A DNA stretch of 19,377 bases from Diplocarpon mali (taxonomy: Eukaryota; Ascomycota; Leotiomycetes; Helotiales; Drepanopezizaceae): assembly GCA_024741835.1 (NCBI GenBank), contig JAENRP010000272.1, positions 1 through 19,377 on the forward strand, read 5' to 3'. Each line of letters opens with the position of its first letter. Position 1 is the stretch's first letter. The position numbers and the translations under genes are program-made. Below the pieces are notes generated by a model. That model had not been told where the DNA came from and searched no databases. It saw only the letters and a program-made list of their open reading frames with translations. Below, piece by piece: positions 1 to 9,765 of the stretch.

Positions 1-98
1 AATTTATATAGTTTATAAATAATAATTATAAAGTGATCTTTAAAGTTAAAATTAAAGATAGACTTTATATTATCTTAAAGGTAATATTATAGAAATTA

Positions 99-570
99 AC
101 TCTTAGGCTAAACCTATAAGTAGATTCCTTTAAGGAAAGTGCACTCTTTGCCTTAATATAATTAAATAAGGATAAGGAGAATAGATAGACTCCTAAGCTA
201 GGATTATAAGTAAAATTCGCGAAAATGACTCTTAAGCTAAGACTATAGGTAGATTGTAAGATATCCTTAAAGGTAACTCTTAAGTTAAGATTATAAGTAA
301 ATTTAATAGAAATAACTCTTAAGCTAAGACTGCAAGTGGATTTTGCAAATTCGCTAATAATAACTCTTAAGCTAAGATTGCAAGTGAAATTCGTAGAAAT
401 GACTCTTAAGCTAGGATCGCAAGTGAAATTCGCAAATTTATTAAAGATAACTCTTAAACTAGGACCGCGAGTGGATCTTGCCATTTCCGGGAAATCGACT
501 CTTAAGCTAGGACTGTAAGTAGATCTTGCAGTTTTATTAAAAACGACTCTTAAGCCAGGCTCGCAATTGG
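99..570 (+). repeat. In-frame coding minisatellite inside copia-1 (13/16-codon units)
   Basis: A core like ACTCTTAAGCTAGGACTGCA recurs at 99, 189, 228, 276, 315, 363, 402, 450, 498 and 546. Spacings are 90, 39, 48, 39, 48, 39, 48, 48, 48 and so all divisible by three. Each unit encodes a peptide like TLKLGxQVxFA, with a three-residue longer version in the 48-bp units. The array is in the same frame as the GAG-pre-integrase domain that follows without interruption, so it was part of the polyprotein. The 90-bp first interval holds non-repeat sequence. The antisense frame over the array is also open, but this follows from the repeat and I do not count it as a gene. Function unknown. Confidence 0.9.
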
Positions 571-620
571 AAAACAGCAAAACCTTAAACTGCTATTACT
601 AGTCCTTTTTAGCCGCTAAT

Positions 621-1650
621 AATAAAGCATTAACTAATAATAAGCTATTAAAGCTATTAGAAGCCGAAAGCCTATTAAAGTATTAGTTAATATATAAAAA
701 ATTCGCGCATCTAAGGCTAGAGAAATTAAAGGGCCTATATAAGGTCTCGATCTTAAAATAGAAGATCTAAGTATTAAAGGATCACTTAGTATGCCGAATT
801 TGCAAGCTAATAAAACTTTAAAATCGGATGTAAATTAAGCTTAATCTATAGAAAGATTCGATACTAGCACTAATATCTATTAATATTATTAGACTATTTA
901 TAACCTTAATTAAAGGAAATAATTAGTTTTCTTAAATAGTAGATAATTCCACTTAATAGATATAGACTATTTGCGCTAAGACTAGATCTAAGCTTATAGA
1001 AAAGCTAGAAACTTAAAAAGTAATAAAGGAATGCTAAACTTAGTTAAAGCTAATAGCTATTAGGTCTAATAACGCATTAGAGATTAAGGTAAAGCTTAAT
1101 AAATAGGTAAAACAAGGAGTTTATTATAAACTAACTATAATATATAAAGGTTCTTACTAAAATAGCATTATTAAGCGAAGCATTTAATAAGTAGAGATTA
1201 ACTATTGCGCTCTACTATAAGATGCTAACCTACTATTAGAATTCTAGGACCTTACGATTAAAGTAATTATATACTTATAAAATAGAATAGGTAGTAGACT
1301 AATAGTTAATAGCATTTAAATATCGCTATATAAAGCATATTTCAAATAGAAACTAAGCCTAGATTATATCTATATTTTTAAAAGCGTTTACTACTCTTAT
1401 ATTAGCCTAAAGTCCTAGCCTATAGGTATAAAGAGTTAGAAGCTAATAAACTAAAGTAAAGAGTATATATTTATTAAGTATATTAAATAGATAATAAAGC
1501 AATAGATAGTATATACGCTAGATCTAAAGCAAGTAATTATATCCTTAATAGTTGAGTTTAATAAATCTTAAAATAGGAGAGAGCTATCCTTAAAGCTTTA
1601 TATACCTAAAGATTCGCAAAATATACTACTTGATAGTAATACTATTAAAT
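621..1650 (+). pseudogene. Copia-1 GAG-pre-integrase and integrase core, catalytic residues damaged
   Basis: GAG-pre-integrase is seen at about 690-840, with a FAHLRLEKLKGLYKVS-like segment and the CRICK zinc-binding piece. The rve integrase core follows. The first catalytic Asp survives (GAT at 942-944, context IVDNST). The second has become Asn (AAT at 1068-1070, context RSNNALE, normally RSDNA). The Glu position reads Lys (AAG at 1173-1175, context IIKRSI). The 35-codon step between the last two agrees with the copia D,D,E spacing. Both losses are G-to-A changes, as RIP produces. Downstream to 1650 is the integrase C-terminal part, with a YKAYFK..LSLDYIYIF-like stretch that is typical of copia. 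Family assignment is firm; activity is excluded. Confidence 0.88.
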
Positions 1651-2200
1651 CGAATTAATAACCCCTTTCTCTTAGCTTAAGTATATTAAGCGCACCTGCT
1701 AATTAATAACCTACTAATCGCCTAAAGGCCGAATAGACTATTTCTATCGTTTGCAAACTATCTAAAGTATAGAATAACTTTAATATTATTATCCCTTTAG
1801 TTAAAGTACCTATAGTAAAGGATATTCCTAAAATAGGTATAAGTAATAATAAGCCTCTACTATTAGAAAGCGGTTCTTTAGATAATAAGCCTATAGAACC
1901 TATAGCTGAACTTACGCCTTTAAAGAGAAATAAAGACCTAGAACTAGAAGATACCTTAAATAAACGTAAGTCTAAGCGTATTTAGGCTATAATAGCGCAT
2001 AGGATCTACGAGCTCGAACTTTAAAAGAGCTTTGATAAAGATAATGCATTCCTAACTACTAAGGGAATAATGAAAATCTCTCTTTTAAAGACGTATAATA
2101 AAGCTATTAATAATTTAAAGAATAGAGCAGTATAGAATAAGGCAATTTAAAAGGAGATAAGCTCTCTTACTATAAATGGTATATAGATAGAGGAACCAAC
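1650..2200 (+). other. Copia-1 variable linker between integrase and RT
   Basis: This stretch remains in the copia-1 frame but has no domain I recognise. It is rich in Ser, Pro, Lys and acidic residues, with a basic piece near 1960-1985 (KRKSKRI). Low-conservation linkers of this kind are normal between integrase and RVT_2 in copia polyproteins. No separate gene is seen on either strand. Confidence 0.6.
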
Positions 2201-2515
2201 GCTAAAGGATATGAACCTAGTATTAATAAAGTAGGTCTTTATAATTAAAATATATGTAAATAGGACCTTAGAATATTATAAGGTAAGGCTTATAGCTAAG
2301 GGCTTCTCTTAATAGTATAGAGAAGACTACTTCGATACGTTTGCGCTAATAATTCGTATAAACACCCTTTGCATATTTATAGTAATAGTAGCTGCTAAGA
2401 ACCTTAAATATAGATAGTATAATATTAAAAATGCATTTACTAAAGCGATTATAAAGGAACGGATTTTTCTCTTCTAACCTAACGGTATTCTTATATACGC
2501 TAGCCACTCTCTCTA

Positions 2516-2520
2516 TATAT
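2516..2520. repeat. Target-site duplication TATAT, left copy
   Basis: The five bases TATAT immediately precede the TGTAAC terminus of the gypsy LTR and match TATAT at 10093-10097 just after the other LTR. Joining the flanks with one copy retained puts the copia-1 RT back in a single frame. Five bases is the usual duplication for this group of elements. Confidence 0.9.
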
Positions 2521-2846
2521 TGTAACAACACAGAACCACCGAAGTGCGAGATCAAGTATAGTAGCAAGAAGTGGTGCAAAAGGCGTATTCTATAGGTCTA
2601 ATACGAAGGAACGAAGAAGTTAAAGAGCCCTTCCTATAGGAGAGCCCTTCTCCCTTATATACATAAGCAGCTCAAAGCTCTTTGCCCGTTTATGTAATAT
2701 TATATAAGAATATCCTTTTACACCTTTAGGGTCGATTCGAAATAACCCTATATCGAATCGAGATTGTAAAACCTTAAAACGCTATACTCCTAGGTAAAAC
2801 GCTATACTCCTAGGTAATTGCACCAATTGGGGGTGCAGCCGTTATA
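2521..2846 (-). repeat. 3' LTR of the gypsy element
   Basis: It starts TGTAACAACACAG and ends GCAGCCGTTATA, where GTTATA is a mutated GTTACA. It aligns along its whole length with 9766-10092, and the differences are nearly all C/T or G/A. On the minus strand a TATATAAGGGAGAA promoter-like box lies near 2652-2665. A 20-bp direct duplication sits at 2776-2815. The first part keeps more C and G than the other copy, while the last part keeps fewer, so the two LTRs were mutated independently. Confidence 0.93.
2776..2815. repeat. 20-bp tandem duplication inside the 3' LTR
   Basis: Two perfect copies of AAAACGCTATACTCCTAGGT lie head to tail. The other LTR carries the same duplication at 10022-10061, with CGCCG in place of CGCTA in both units. 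The duplication therefore predates this insertion, and the mutations hit both units alike. Confidence 0.95.
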
Positions 2847-2861
2847 CTACCCCTCCCCTTT
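2847..2861 (-). promoter_or_regulatory. Polypurine tract of the gypsy element
   Basis: The plus strand reads CTACCCCTCCCCTTT directly next to the LTR, which is AAAGGGGAGGGGTAG on the element's sense strand. This is the expected plus-strand primer site abutting a 3' LTR, and it fixes the element's minus orientation. RIP keeps purines as purines, so the tract survives. Confidence 0.88.
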
Positions 2862-3190
2862 AAGAACGCTTGCCTATAAGCGTTAATAGGTTGTAACGAT
2901 TTTCGTATAGTAATATACTTAGCGCATTATTATATAAACGGTACTATTCTATATTTGGTTTAGTATAAGTCGCGTTATACACTTAAATTTGTTTTTCCCT
3001 TTGCAAGATCTTCCTTCTTTAGTATAACAATTATATATAATCGCATAGGTCTCCTACTCCTACTACTATAGCGCAGGGCTAATGCATAATAGTAGAAACA
3101 ATTACTACTATTACTACTAACTACTATAAGTAAGTTTTCCTTAGTCTAGGGTCGAATCGCGTCTAATACGCATAGTGCCGATCCCTTTGC
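2862..3190. other. Untranslated part of the gypsy 3' region
   Basis: No domain is recognised here. The stretch holds a short CTA/ACT-rich triplet run near 3100-3128 and otherwise mixed AT-rich sequence. By position it is both the 3' untranslated region of the gypsy element and the upstream side of the plus-strand extra ORF, so any promoter for that ORF would lie here or in the LTR. I cannot point to one. Confidence 0.45.
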
Positions 3191-4110
3191 TATTAGGCGC
3201 CTTTGCAATGGCCTACCGCATATGCTACTATTAGTATATGCAGCGCCTTATGCGCAATATTATATACAAATGCGAGTTTGAATCAGAGCGTAGTAAGAAG
3301 TGCTACTAATACTAGGAGCAGAAGGCGGAGTGCATTCCTATAAGTATCCCGAACCGACTCTAGAGTTCTATTTAAGCTAATACTTATTTATAGCTTCCCT
3401 CCTATATTAGTAAGGAGTTTGCAGCGCTATCCGCGGTCTTTAAGGAGTAGCAGAGGGAGGCCCCTTAGTAGTAAGAGGGGGACGATGATGATAATGATAA
3501 TAAGGACGCGCGTGCGGTTTCGGTAAGGAACCGTAAGATGCTCTATTAAGAGGCGGTCTAGTGCGCCTGGATCCTTATTAACCTCCTGCTAATAGCTAGC
3601 GCAAAGGCTCTGATTAGCCGCTCTCAACTTAAGCGTATTAGCCTTATAGAGCTCCGCTTTATAGCTAAGGCTATAGTAAGCTAGCTAAAGGAGGTCTAGG
3701 CGATAGTTGCTATAAGTTAAACTCGAATTAGTATTAAATCGATCACTAACTTTCTAATAAGAGCGCAGCGACCTTATTAAGTCCTAGCTAGTAAGGTTAA
3801 AGTAATCTAGCCGAACTATACTAGGCCTCTTAAGGTCTATTGCCGCATTAGTAGAGCGGACTGCTATAGTAGTAGAGTCTCTTATAAGGGAAGGGGGGCT
3901 TATAGTATCAAGGGTAGCGTTAGGCGCAATAGCTAATAAGGCGGTGCTAGCGGCGGTAAAAGGAGGTCAAGGTCGTTTTAGGCGAAGGCATAGATAGAAG
4001 CCGAGTTCTAGCTTTAGAATAGAGTTAGAGCTTATCTCCTTAAGCGCGAAGGAGGAGGGGTCGGAGGAGTTATAAGGGAAGGGGGCAGTAGGCTTAGTAT
4101 TATCATTTTT
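3190..4110 (+). pseudogene. Extra antisense ORF in the gypsy 3' region, cysteine-cluster protein (decayed)
   Basis: This plus-strand frame runs opposite to the element's own pol. From about 3200 to 3720 (starts 1 mod 3) it shows surviving Cys at 3223, 3271, 3301 and 3331, plus Tyr codons at 3214 and 3310 that RIP would make from Cys. Together they spell C-x2-C-x15-C-x9-C-x2-C-x6-C, which resembles a zinc-binding cluster. An acidic patch (EGDDDDNDN) and helix-like charged sequence follow. Near 3710 the coding signal moves to starts 2 mod 3 and continues with segments such as SIAALVERTAIVVESLIREG to about 4110; no clear stop is seen. It converges on the pol end at 4143. Stops are all explicable by RIP. 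I do not recognise the family. The coding claim rests on the long coherent frame and the Cys spacing and is inference. Confidence 0.55.
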
Positions 4111-4131
4111 TTTTTTTCTCCTTTTTTTTTA
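4107..4131. repeat. T-rich homopolymer tract
   Basis: Two runs of T are separated by CTCC, between the end of the plus-strand extra ORF and the pol stop of the gypsy element. On the element's sense strand it is A-rich and lies just after pol, so it could be a leftover poly(A)-like or untranslated segment. Confidence 0.6.
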
Positions 4132-4142
4132 TATTTTTAGAT

Positions 4143-4424
4143 TTATTTACCAACCCGTTTCGCATCCGGCCTATTATCTTCTAAGTGACTATAATTATCT
4201 ATACTACTTTCTTAAGCCTTTAGCTAAGCTTATAGGTTCTAAGGTGGTCCTAGCTTTATAAGATTAGCTTAATAAAAGTCGCGAATCTTATATAAAGATC
4301 CTATAAAATTTAAAGTGCGATACTAACTTAAATTAAGGTTATAATTAATCCATTTGACCTAGTACTTTAGTTTCCCTTAAGATAGGCGTATACTTAGTAT
4401 CTCGGACACTCTATATTCTTCCTA
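4143..4424 (-). pseudogene. Gypsy pol C-terminus: chromodomain
   Basis: Read on the minus strand from about 4424, the frame gives EEYRVSEILSIRLS, then KLKY, VKWINYNLNL and IGSLYKIRDF. It ends in a PDAKRVGK tail and a stop at 4143-4145. The E-Y-x-V-x-x-I-L opening, the VKW strand and the following aromatic/Asn segment are the classic chromodomain pattern of fungal chromoviruses. In that family the domain directs integration towards marked heterochromatin. It is in the same frame as the integrase. TAG/TAA replaces several Gln/Trp positions. Confidence 0.88.
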
Positions 4425-4539
4425 CTTAGCAATCTTTTCTATAATAGGCTAAGGTTATTCCTAACTTAGCAAAGGGTTTTACAGATCTTTAAATAGTAGC
4501 TCTAGCGCAAAGATATTATATATTATAGAACCTATAGGC

Positions 4540-5640
4540 AGCTTGATCTAATATAAATTGCCTACCTTTTTAAGAACTTCGAAAGGGCTATCTTATTAAT
4601 TAGCCAGTTTCCTATTACGGCAATAGTTCTTAAGATTTTTTATTAAAAGGTAGACTATATCTTTAGATTTCTAATCAATCTCCCTTTAGTATTAATTTAT
4701 AGACTTATGCATTTTCTCTTAAGTACATTCCATATTGCCTTTTGCTACTTTCTAAGCTATATGCATCCTCTCTACTATTAGCCTAGCCTTTGCTTAATTC
4801 AATCTCTCTTATAGGCTTAATATATTTAGGGAGATCTAGTCCCAATTTATCTAAGGCGCAACTCTATATTTAAGCTAATATAGGGTTATACTAATAGAAG
4901 CATAAGGGAGAGTAAATTGCGTATAATCTATTAATAGAATCAGTTCACTTTAATTATCTTAATAGTAATTAATAAAAGGCCGTAGCCTTAAATTAATATA
5001 CTTATTTATAATCTCCGTTTAGCCGTCAGTCTCCTTATAATATACTATAGAGAGTTTGATCTTAATATTAATAATATAGCAGAACTCTCTTTAAAATAAG
5101 GAAACGAATTAAGGGCCTTAGTCTAAGGTAATTGTCTTTAAAGTATAGCTGAATCGATATATTTATTAAACGAATAATTGGGCAGTTCCTTAAGCGTCGA
5201 TATCTTTTTAATAAGGGATCGATATAGCGCTTTTACTAAGCCAGTTTATAAAAACCAGGATTCGATCAAAACCGTACTTATTAGGAGGGAAGTCTTTAAA
5301 ATCCATATATAAGTACTATATAGGATAATTAGGAATAGGAAGGGGTTGCAAAAGGCCTTATTATTTAGTTGTCTTCGAATATAAGAATCAATAAGGTCTG
5401 CAGTTTGTAACAAATCTTTTACAATCCGAACCTATTTCGACCTAATAGTACTTAGGAGCAAGTAGCTAATAGGTCTTTAAGCTATTAAAGTATACGCTTA
5501 AAGGTTGGTTATAAGCTTCTTAAATTAAACGAGTATATAAAGGAGTATTATAGCATATGCAAAGACGCTCCTTAAAGTAAAGCAATCCGTCTTTTAAGGA
5601 GTAGTTTTTAAAGAGGTCGGTATAAATCTCTTAAAAGGAT
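4540..5640 (-). pseudogene. Gypsy integrase with D,D35E retained
   Basis: The zinc-binding domain lies near 5640-5390, with its Cys pair (CKRFVTNC) still visible and the His positions changed to Tyr. The rve core has Asp in MDFKDFPPNKYGFDRILVF (codon 5301-5303), Asp at 5121-5123 in a LD.GP context, and Glu at 5013-5015 in TDG.TE. The second and third residues are 36 codons apart, which is exactly D-35-E; the first two are 60 apart. Downstream the GPY/F-like region includes ERMHIA.KVAKGN and EKMHKSIN. All three catalytic residues survive, but many stops interrupt the protein. The frame is shared with the chromodomain and RNase H. Confidence 0.93.
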
Positions 5641-5759
5641 TTGCGATTATCTTAATAAAGCTTTTTAATTAAATTAAAAGAATCCTTAGGTCGATTCGGG
5701 GTCGAATTAGGAGTATCAGTTGATATTAAAGCAAGGGTGCCTTTAGCGGATTCGGCGAG

Positions 5760-6350
5760 AAATTTATTAGCTAGTTCGGTATTGATTTAAAGGTCTAATT
5801 AAGCAAAGGAAAGTAAAACTTAAAATCAGCTATTTAGCTTTACTTATTTATAAACCGGCATATCCTACTCTTAGCAGCTGAGAATATTAGCCTTTCGATT
5901 ATCTTTACTAAAAGTATATACAATTTGAAAATTAAAGTCAAATAGAAATTCCATCTATTAGTACTATTTTGCAATTAGAACCTTAATAGTTATAAAGTAC
6001 TTAAGGGAGTAATAATCTAAGTAAATATTAACTCGCTCCTTAAGTAATATAAGCTTAAGTCTCTATTTATAGTAGGATTTAATAATAGCAAAGAGTTCCT
6101 TATTATATATTTCCTAATTAGGTTTATAGCTAAAGAGTATATGTGAATAGAAGCTAATTAGGTACTATTACTTATCGGAGTGTTATTAAGAAAGTACTTT
6201 AGCAATAATGCTATTAAAAGCATCAGTTTCCAGCTTTATAAGCAAGTTAGGGTTAAAATGGTAAATCTGCTGAATTAAGAGCAATTGCTTATAAAGCTTT
6301 TCAAAAGCGATTTAGCATTCTTCTATCTAATTCTAAGGTACTATCGGTTA
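5760..6350 (-). pseudogene. Gypsy RNase H domain
   Basis: Read on the minus strand, a LETDAFNSIIAKVLS segment (Asp codon 6222-6224) is the first catalytic block of the retroelement RNase H. It is followed by IYNKELFAIIKS (the usual Glu block) and DFNFQIVYTFSKDNRKANILS (the usual final block, where Asp is retained in KDNRKAN). Its codon phase equals that of the integrase but not that of RT, so an indel lies between about 6350 and 6650. This domain removes the RNA template during reverse transcription in the family. Confidence 0.85.
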
Positions 6351-6479
6351 GGTTAGAATAAAGAGGGGTTTAGCAATTAGCCTAAAGTTGCAAATGAATT
6401 ATCGGTAGAACTTATAGAATCCTAGGTAGGACTTCACTCTAATAACAATTTTGAAGTACTTCTAATTGCATAGTAATTC

Positions 6480-7160
6480 GACCTTTTTAAGGTCTGGTTC
6501 GATCCTAATCATTATTAGAATATATTTAAAATATTAAGTTTAAGTAATATAGAACTTATACTTTTTAATATCTATTTAAAGGCTAGCCTTTTCATTTCAG
6601 TACCTTTTCGATATAACCCTAGTGCTCTTTAATATTCTTAAAGTAAATCAAAATATTATTTAAATACGCTATATAAAAATCATTTAAGTAATTTAAAAGA
6701 ATATTATTTATATACTACTAATAAGTACTAGGTCTATTATAAAGGCTAAATAAGAGAACCTTACATTTATAGGATCTATACCTTATTTAAAAGGTAGTAT
6801 ATTCCTTTAATTTAGGGTCTATTTGATTTGATTAAAAGCGGCTCAAATATCCAGTTTTATAAAAATCTTAGCTTTAGATACTCGCCTTAAAAGCTTATCT
6901 ATCCTTAGAATCGGGTAAGCGTCCTTTTAAGTTAATACATTTACCTTCTAGTAGTTTATATAAAATCGAAGGCTACTATTAGCCTTCTTTATAAATAGTA
7001 CTAGCGAAGCAAAGGGGCTAGTACTTATCTTAATAAAGCCTTTATTTAAATTCTCAAATAAGTACTCCTTTATAACCTTAAGCTCTTTAATAGATTGACA
7101 ATAGAAGGGCGAATAAGCGTTAGGCAAAGGCCCTTTTAGTTATATCTTATAATTATAGTA
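6480..7160 (-). pseudogene. Gypsy reverse transcriptase, YLDD changed to YLNN
   Basis: From about 7150 leftwards the frame shows SIKELKVIKEYL, GFIKISTSPFASLVLFIKKA, SLRFYINY, KDAYPILRIDKLL and KAKIFIKLDI. These are standard RVT_1 blocks of Ty3/gypsy, and the first catalytic Asp survives in KLDI. The polymerase box reads A-Y-L-N-N-I-L-I-Y (codons 6655-6666 for YLNN) where the family has YLDD. Both Asp-to-Asn changes are what RIP makes from GAT preceded by T. RT is therefore inactive. Codon starts are 1 mod 3, shifted relative to RNase H. Confidence 0.93.
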
Positions 7161-8240
7161 CTAATAGGAAGGGAGGGTATCTATATCCCTTTTTAAGAAG
7201 GCTTATCTTAAAGATTAGTACTATTTTAGGAGTCGATTATTAATTAGCTTTTCGATATTAGGATTCTTAGGCTTATATCTTTCCTTTAGAATCCTATTTA
7301 CTTTATAAATACTAGTTTAAAAGAACTCAGTCTCCTTATACTTTATATTATAATAAAAGGCATTAGCGCTAATTTCGCAAATAGGAACCGCAGCTTTAGG
7401 GCATTTGCAAATAGGGTCAGAATATAGTCGATTTATATTAGACTATTTTCCTAGATCTAGCTTAGCTATAAGTAAGGGCGCTGGCCTAGTAATAGTAATA
7501 AGGATCTTGCGCCTAGTTAAGACTATTAAATTAATATAAGACTATCTTCTATTAATCTATCGAGCTTTATCTATAGCTATTTCCTATTTTTTATAATTAA
7601 CGTCAGCTTAATAATCGGATCGGATCTAAAGTCCTTTAAAAGGAGGAAGATAGATAAGGATTTCCTTTATAAATTAAGGAGATAGGAGGTAATATAAAGG
7701 CTATATAAATCAGTTTTCCTTTAGATCAAGTTTAAGTCGGAATCGGCGCATCTATTTGACTCTAATAATAGTATTACACTAGCCTAGGTTAAGAATAACC
7801 TAAGGGCAGTTATAAATACGCCTTCTATCAATTATTAAATAAAAGCGTATATAGTATATAGCTTACGCGCAAATAGTATTTTAAAATCTATAAATAAGAA
7901 TAAAGGTTAAAAGAGGAAGAATTTTAAAGCCAATCGCTTTCGAAAGATATATAAAAAGGGAACAATTTAAAAATAGGTAACTAAGGGCTTTAGTATCTAT
8001 TAAAGCTAATAATAATACTCTAAGTCCATTTATACTAATAGTATAAAAGGTTAAGAATTGCTTCCCTCCTATTAAAGAGTTAAAATCTAGCTTTAATAAG
8101 TTGCACTTTTATAAGCTTAAGTAAGAGTCTTTTCCTAGGCCTTTTCGTTTTCCTAATCTTCTTCTATTTCGACCCTATTTTTAATTAAGTCCAAAGTCGG
8201 ATTAGCTTCCTTTGCATCTTTTAAAGCATTAATCTTATTA
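7160..8240 (-). pseudogene. Gypsy protease and linker region
   Basis: This stretch lies between the gag zinc knuckle and RT, where the aspartic protease belongs in Ty3/gypsy elements. The minus strand has long segments of coherent coding character, for example an acidic EIEED..ENEKA piece just after the knuckle at about 8170. I could not find a convincing D-S/T-G active-site triplet, probably because of mutation. The domain label is from position only. Confidence 0.45.
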
Positions 8241-8248
8241 GTAGAAAG

Positions 8249-9700
8249 ACACTTAATCTTATAGTAACTAGTTTTGCTATAGGTCTAGTAAGTAGCTTGC
8301 TTAAAGGGCAAAGTAGGAGAACTAGCCTTAGCTAGCGTATCTTAGCAAAAAGGGGCAGTAGGCTTTAAGGCTAATGACTTAGAAACTCGGGTAGTACTTC
8401 CAGCGCTTAGACTGCAAGCAGTCTTATTAAAGAGCGAATCGGATATCTTTTAATATAATACTAAGGTCGCCTTACTTCTAGTTAAAGGGTTAAGAAGTTG
8501 ATTACTTTAGCGTTTAGCATTAAGGGCATTCAATTGGTTAACTATAATAGTATAATCCTTCCCTTAAGAGGCCTTAGCTAAGGCGTAAGTAGCTTTAAGT
8601 TAAAGGGTAATCTTATTTTATATAAAGAAGAACTACTTAGATCTTAAGACCTCTCCTTAGATCGCAGCTAATTAGAATTAAGCTTAAAACTAAGGGAAAG
8701 TTTCTTTAAAATAACCGGCTTCTCTTATATAAAGGTAATAGAAAGTAGATTAAAACAGGTCTACCTCTTAGCTAATTAAAAAGTAACTGCTTAATAGTTC
8801 TACTATTTCTTAATAGTTTTAAAAGGGGTTAATCTCCGAAAGGTACTAAGGTTTAAGGTATATTCGGGCTTATCCTATAGTAGATCCTTAAATAAGAGCT
8901 TAGCAAGCTCGCTTATTTAGATATAAGTCGGCGTTAACTTATAATCGGTCTTAAATTAAAGCTAACTACTACTTATATATTAAAGAGGTCCTATTATTAA
9001 AGGGGGTGATCTTTTCAATCAGCTGAATTTTTATCTATTTTATATCTATATTGACTTTTAAAAGAGGCTAAGTCTTGCTTTATCAAAAGTAGGTAGATTC
9101 TTACTTAATAGTCTAATATACGCGCTAAGCTATCTCTTAGCTTTAATAAGCTAGGGTCTTTAAGCCTAAGATAGCTTAAGTAATCCTATTAATCTCACTT
9201 TATAATTATTAATTAGATTAATCTTAATATTATAAGGATTCCTTTAAACCTAAGACTATTCCTTATAAGACGTTTGGGTTTAAAAAGTCTCGATTATCTC
9301 AGTTGGCTTAGCTATAGCATTATTATCTCTTGCCCTTGGCAGCAAAGGAAGGTCCGGCCCTAAGGGCTAAAGTAGGGGTACTCTTTATAAAAGCTGCTTT
9401 TCTAAACGAACTGGGTATATTTCGTATCTACTGACTTTTGGCTAATAGGGAATTCATTTTACCGATTTTGGTTTTAGTAGTAATTCGGTTAAAAAGGGAT
9501 TCTATAAAAAAAGGGTTCTAGTAGTATAGTGCTCTCTTAACTTCTACCTATAGCACTTTTATAAAAGGAGTAGTTAAGAAAATCCGGCTAGTAAAAGCGT
9601 TCTTCGATTATACTAGTTAATAAGCTATACTTAAGCTCTTAGTTTATCTAAGAGATCTTTAGGATCCTAACTCTATCGAAAGTCAAAATAACCGCAAATC
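8249..9700 (-). pseudogene. Gypsy gag: capsid-like region and decayed CCHC zinc knuckle
   Basis: The capsid-type gag region is best read between about 8950 and 8430 on the minus strand, with segments such as ARIYLKP.YLSEINPF, EIVELLSSYFL and LYIREAGYFKETFP, all typical of retrotransposon gag. The zinc knuckle is at 8249-8290. Its codons read Y-*-T-Y-S-K-T-S-Y-Y-K-I-K-C, a C-x2-C-x4-H-x4-C knuckle in which the first two Cys and the His have become Tyr. The last Cys survives. The N-terminal part (about 9300-9700) is poorly conserved, and I did not fix a start codon. Codon starts are 2 mod 3 at the knuckle, different from RT. Confidence 0.82.
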
Positions 9701-9765
9701 GATTTTCAAAAGGGGTAGGATATTATTAAAAGCTATCCTTAGCAGAAAAGAACTTCTTTATTTAA

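Larger units (their letters stand above)
1..2520 (+). pseudogene. Copia-1: RIP-decayed Ty1/copia polyprotein, left part (GAG-pre-integrase, integrase, RT N-terminus)
   Basis: This is a degenerate Ty1/copia pol in one frame (codon starts divisible by 3) from the left edge to 2520. No indel is needed anywhere; only TAA and TAG stops interrupt it. In order it shows a short upstream segment, an in-frame peptide minisatellite, GAG-pre-integrase, integrase core, a variable linker rich in Ser/Pro/Lys and the start of the RVT_2 reverse transcriptase. RT is recognisable around 2235-2480 from motifs such as IAKGFS, YREDYFDTFA and NAFTKAIIKE. Gag and protease would lie beyond the left edge. A gypsy element interrupts the gene at 2521, and the reading resumes at 10093. 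The stops fit CAA/CAG or TGG codons hit by C-to-T or G-to-A changes, so the copy is dead. Confidence 0.9.

Noticed and set aside
99..570. Regularly spaced repeats that resemble a CRISPR array
   Set aside because: The whole window is retrotransposon DNA of a fungal type. The units are degenerate, the spacing alternates 39/48 bp, and the spacers are similar to each other and coding.
65..580. 171-codon minus-strand open frame made of LRV-type repeats
   Set aside because: It is antisense to the in-frame minisatellite of copia-1. Repeats with units divisible by three keep several frames open, and the sense frame continues into a recognised domain.
2346..2579. 77-codon minus-strand open frame
   Set aside because: It spans the copia RT/LTR junction on the wrong strand and combines two unrelated elements.
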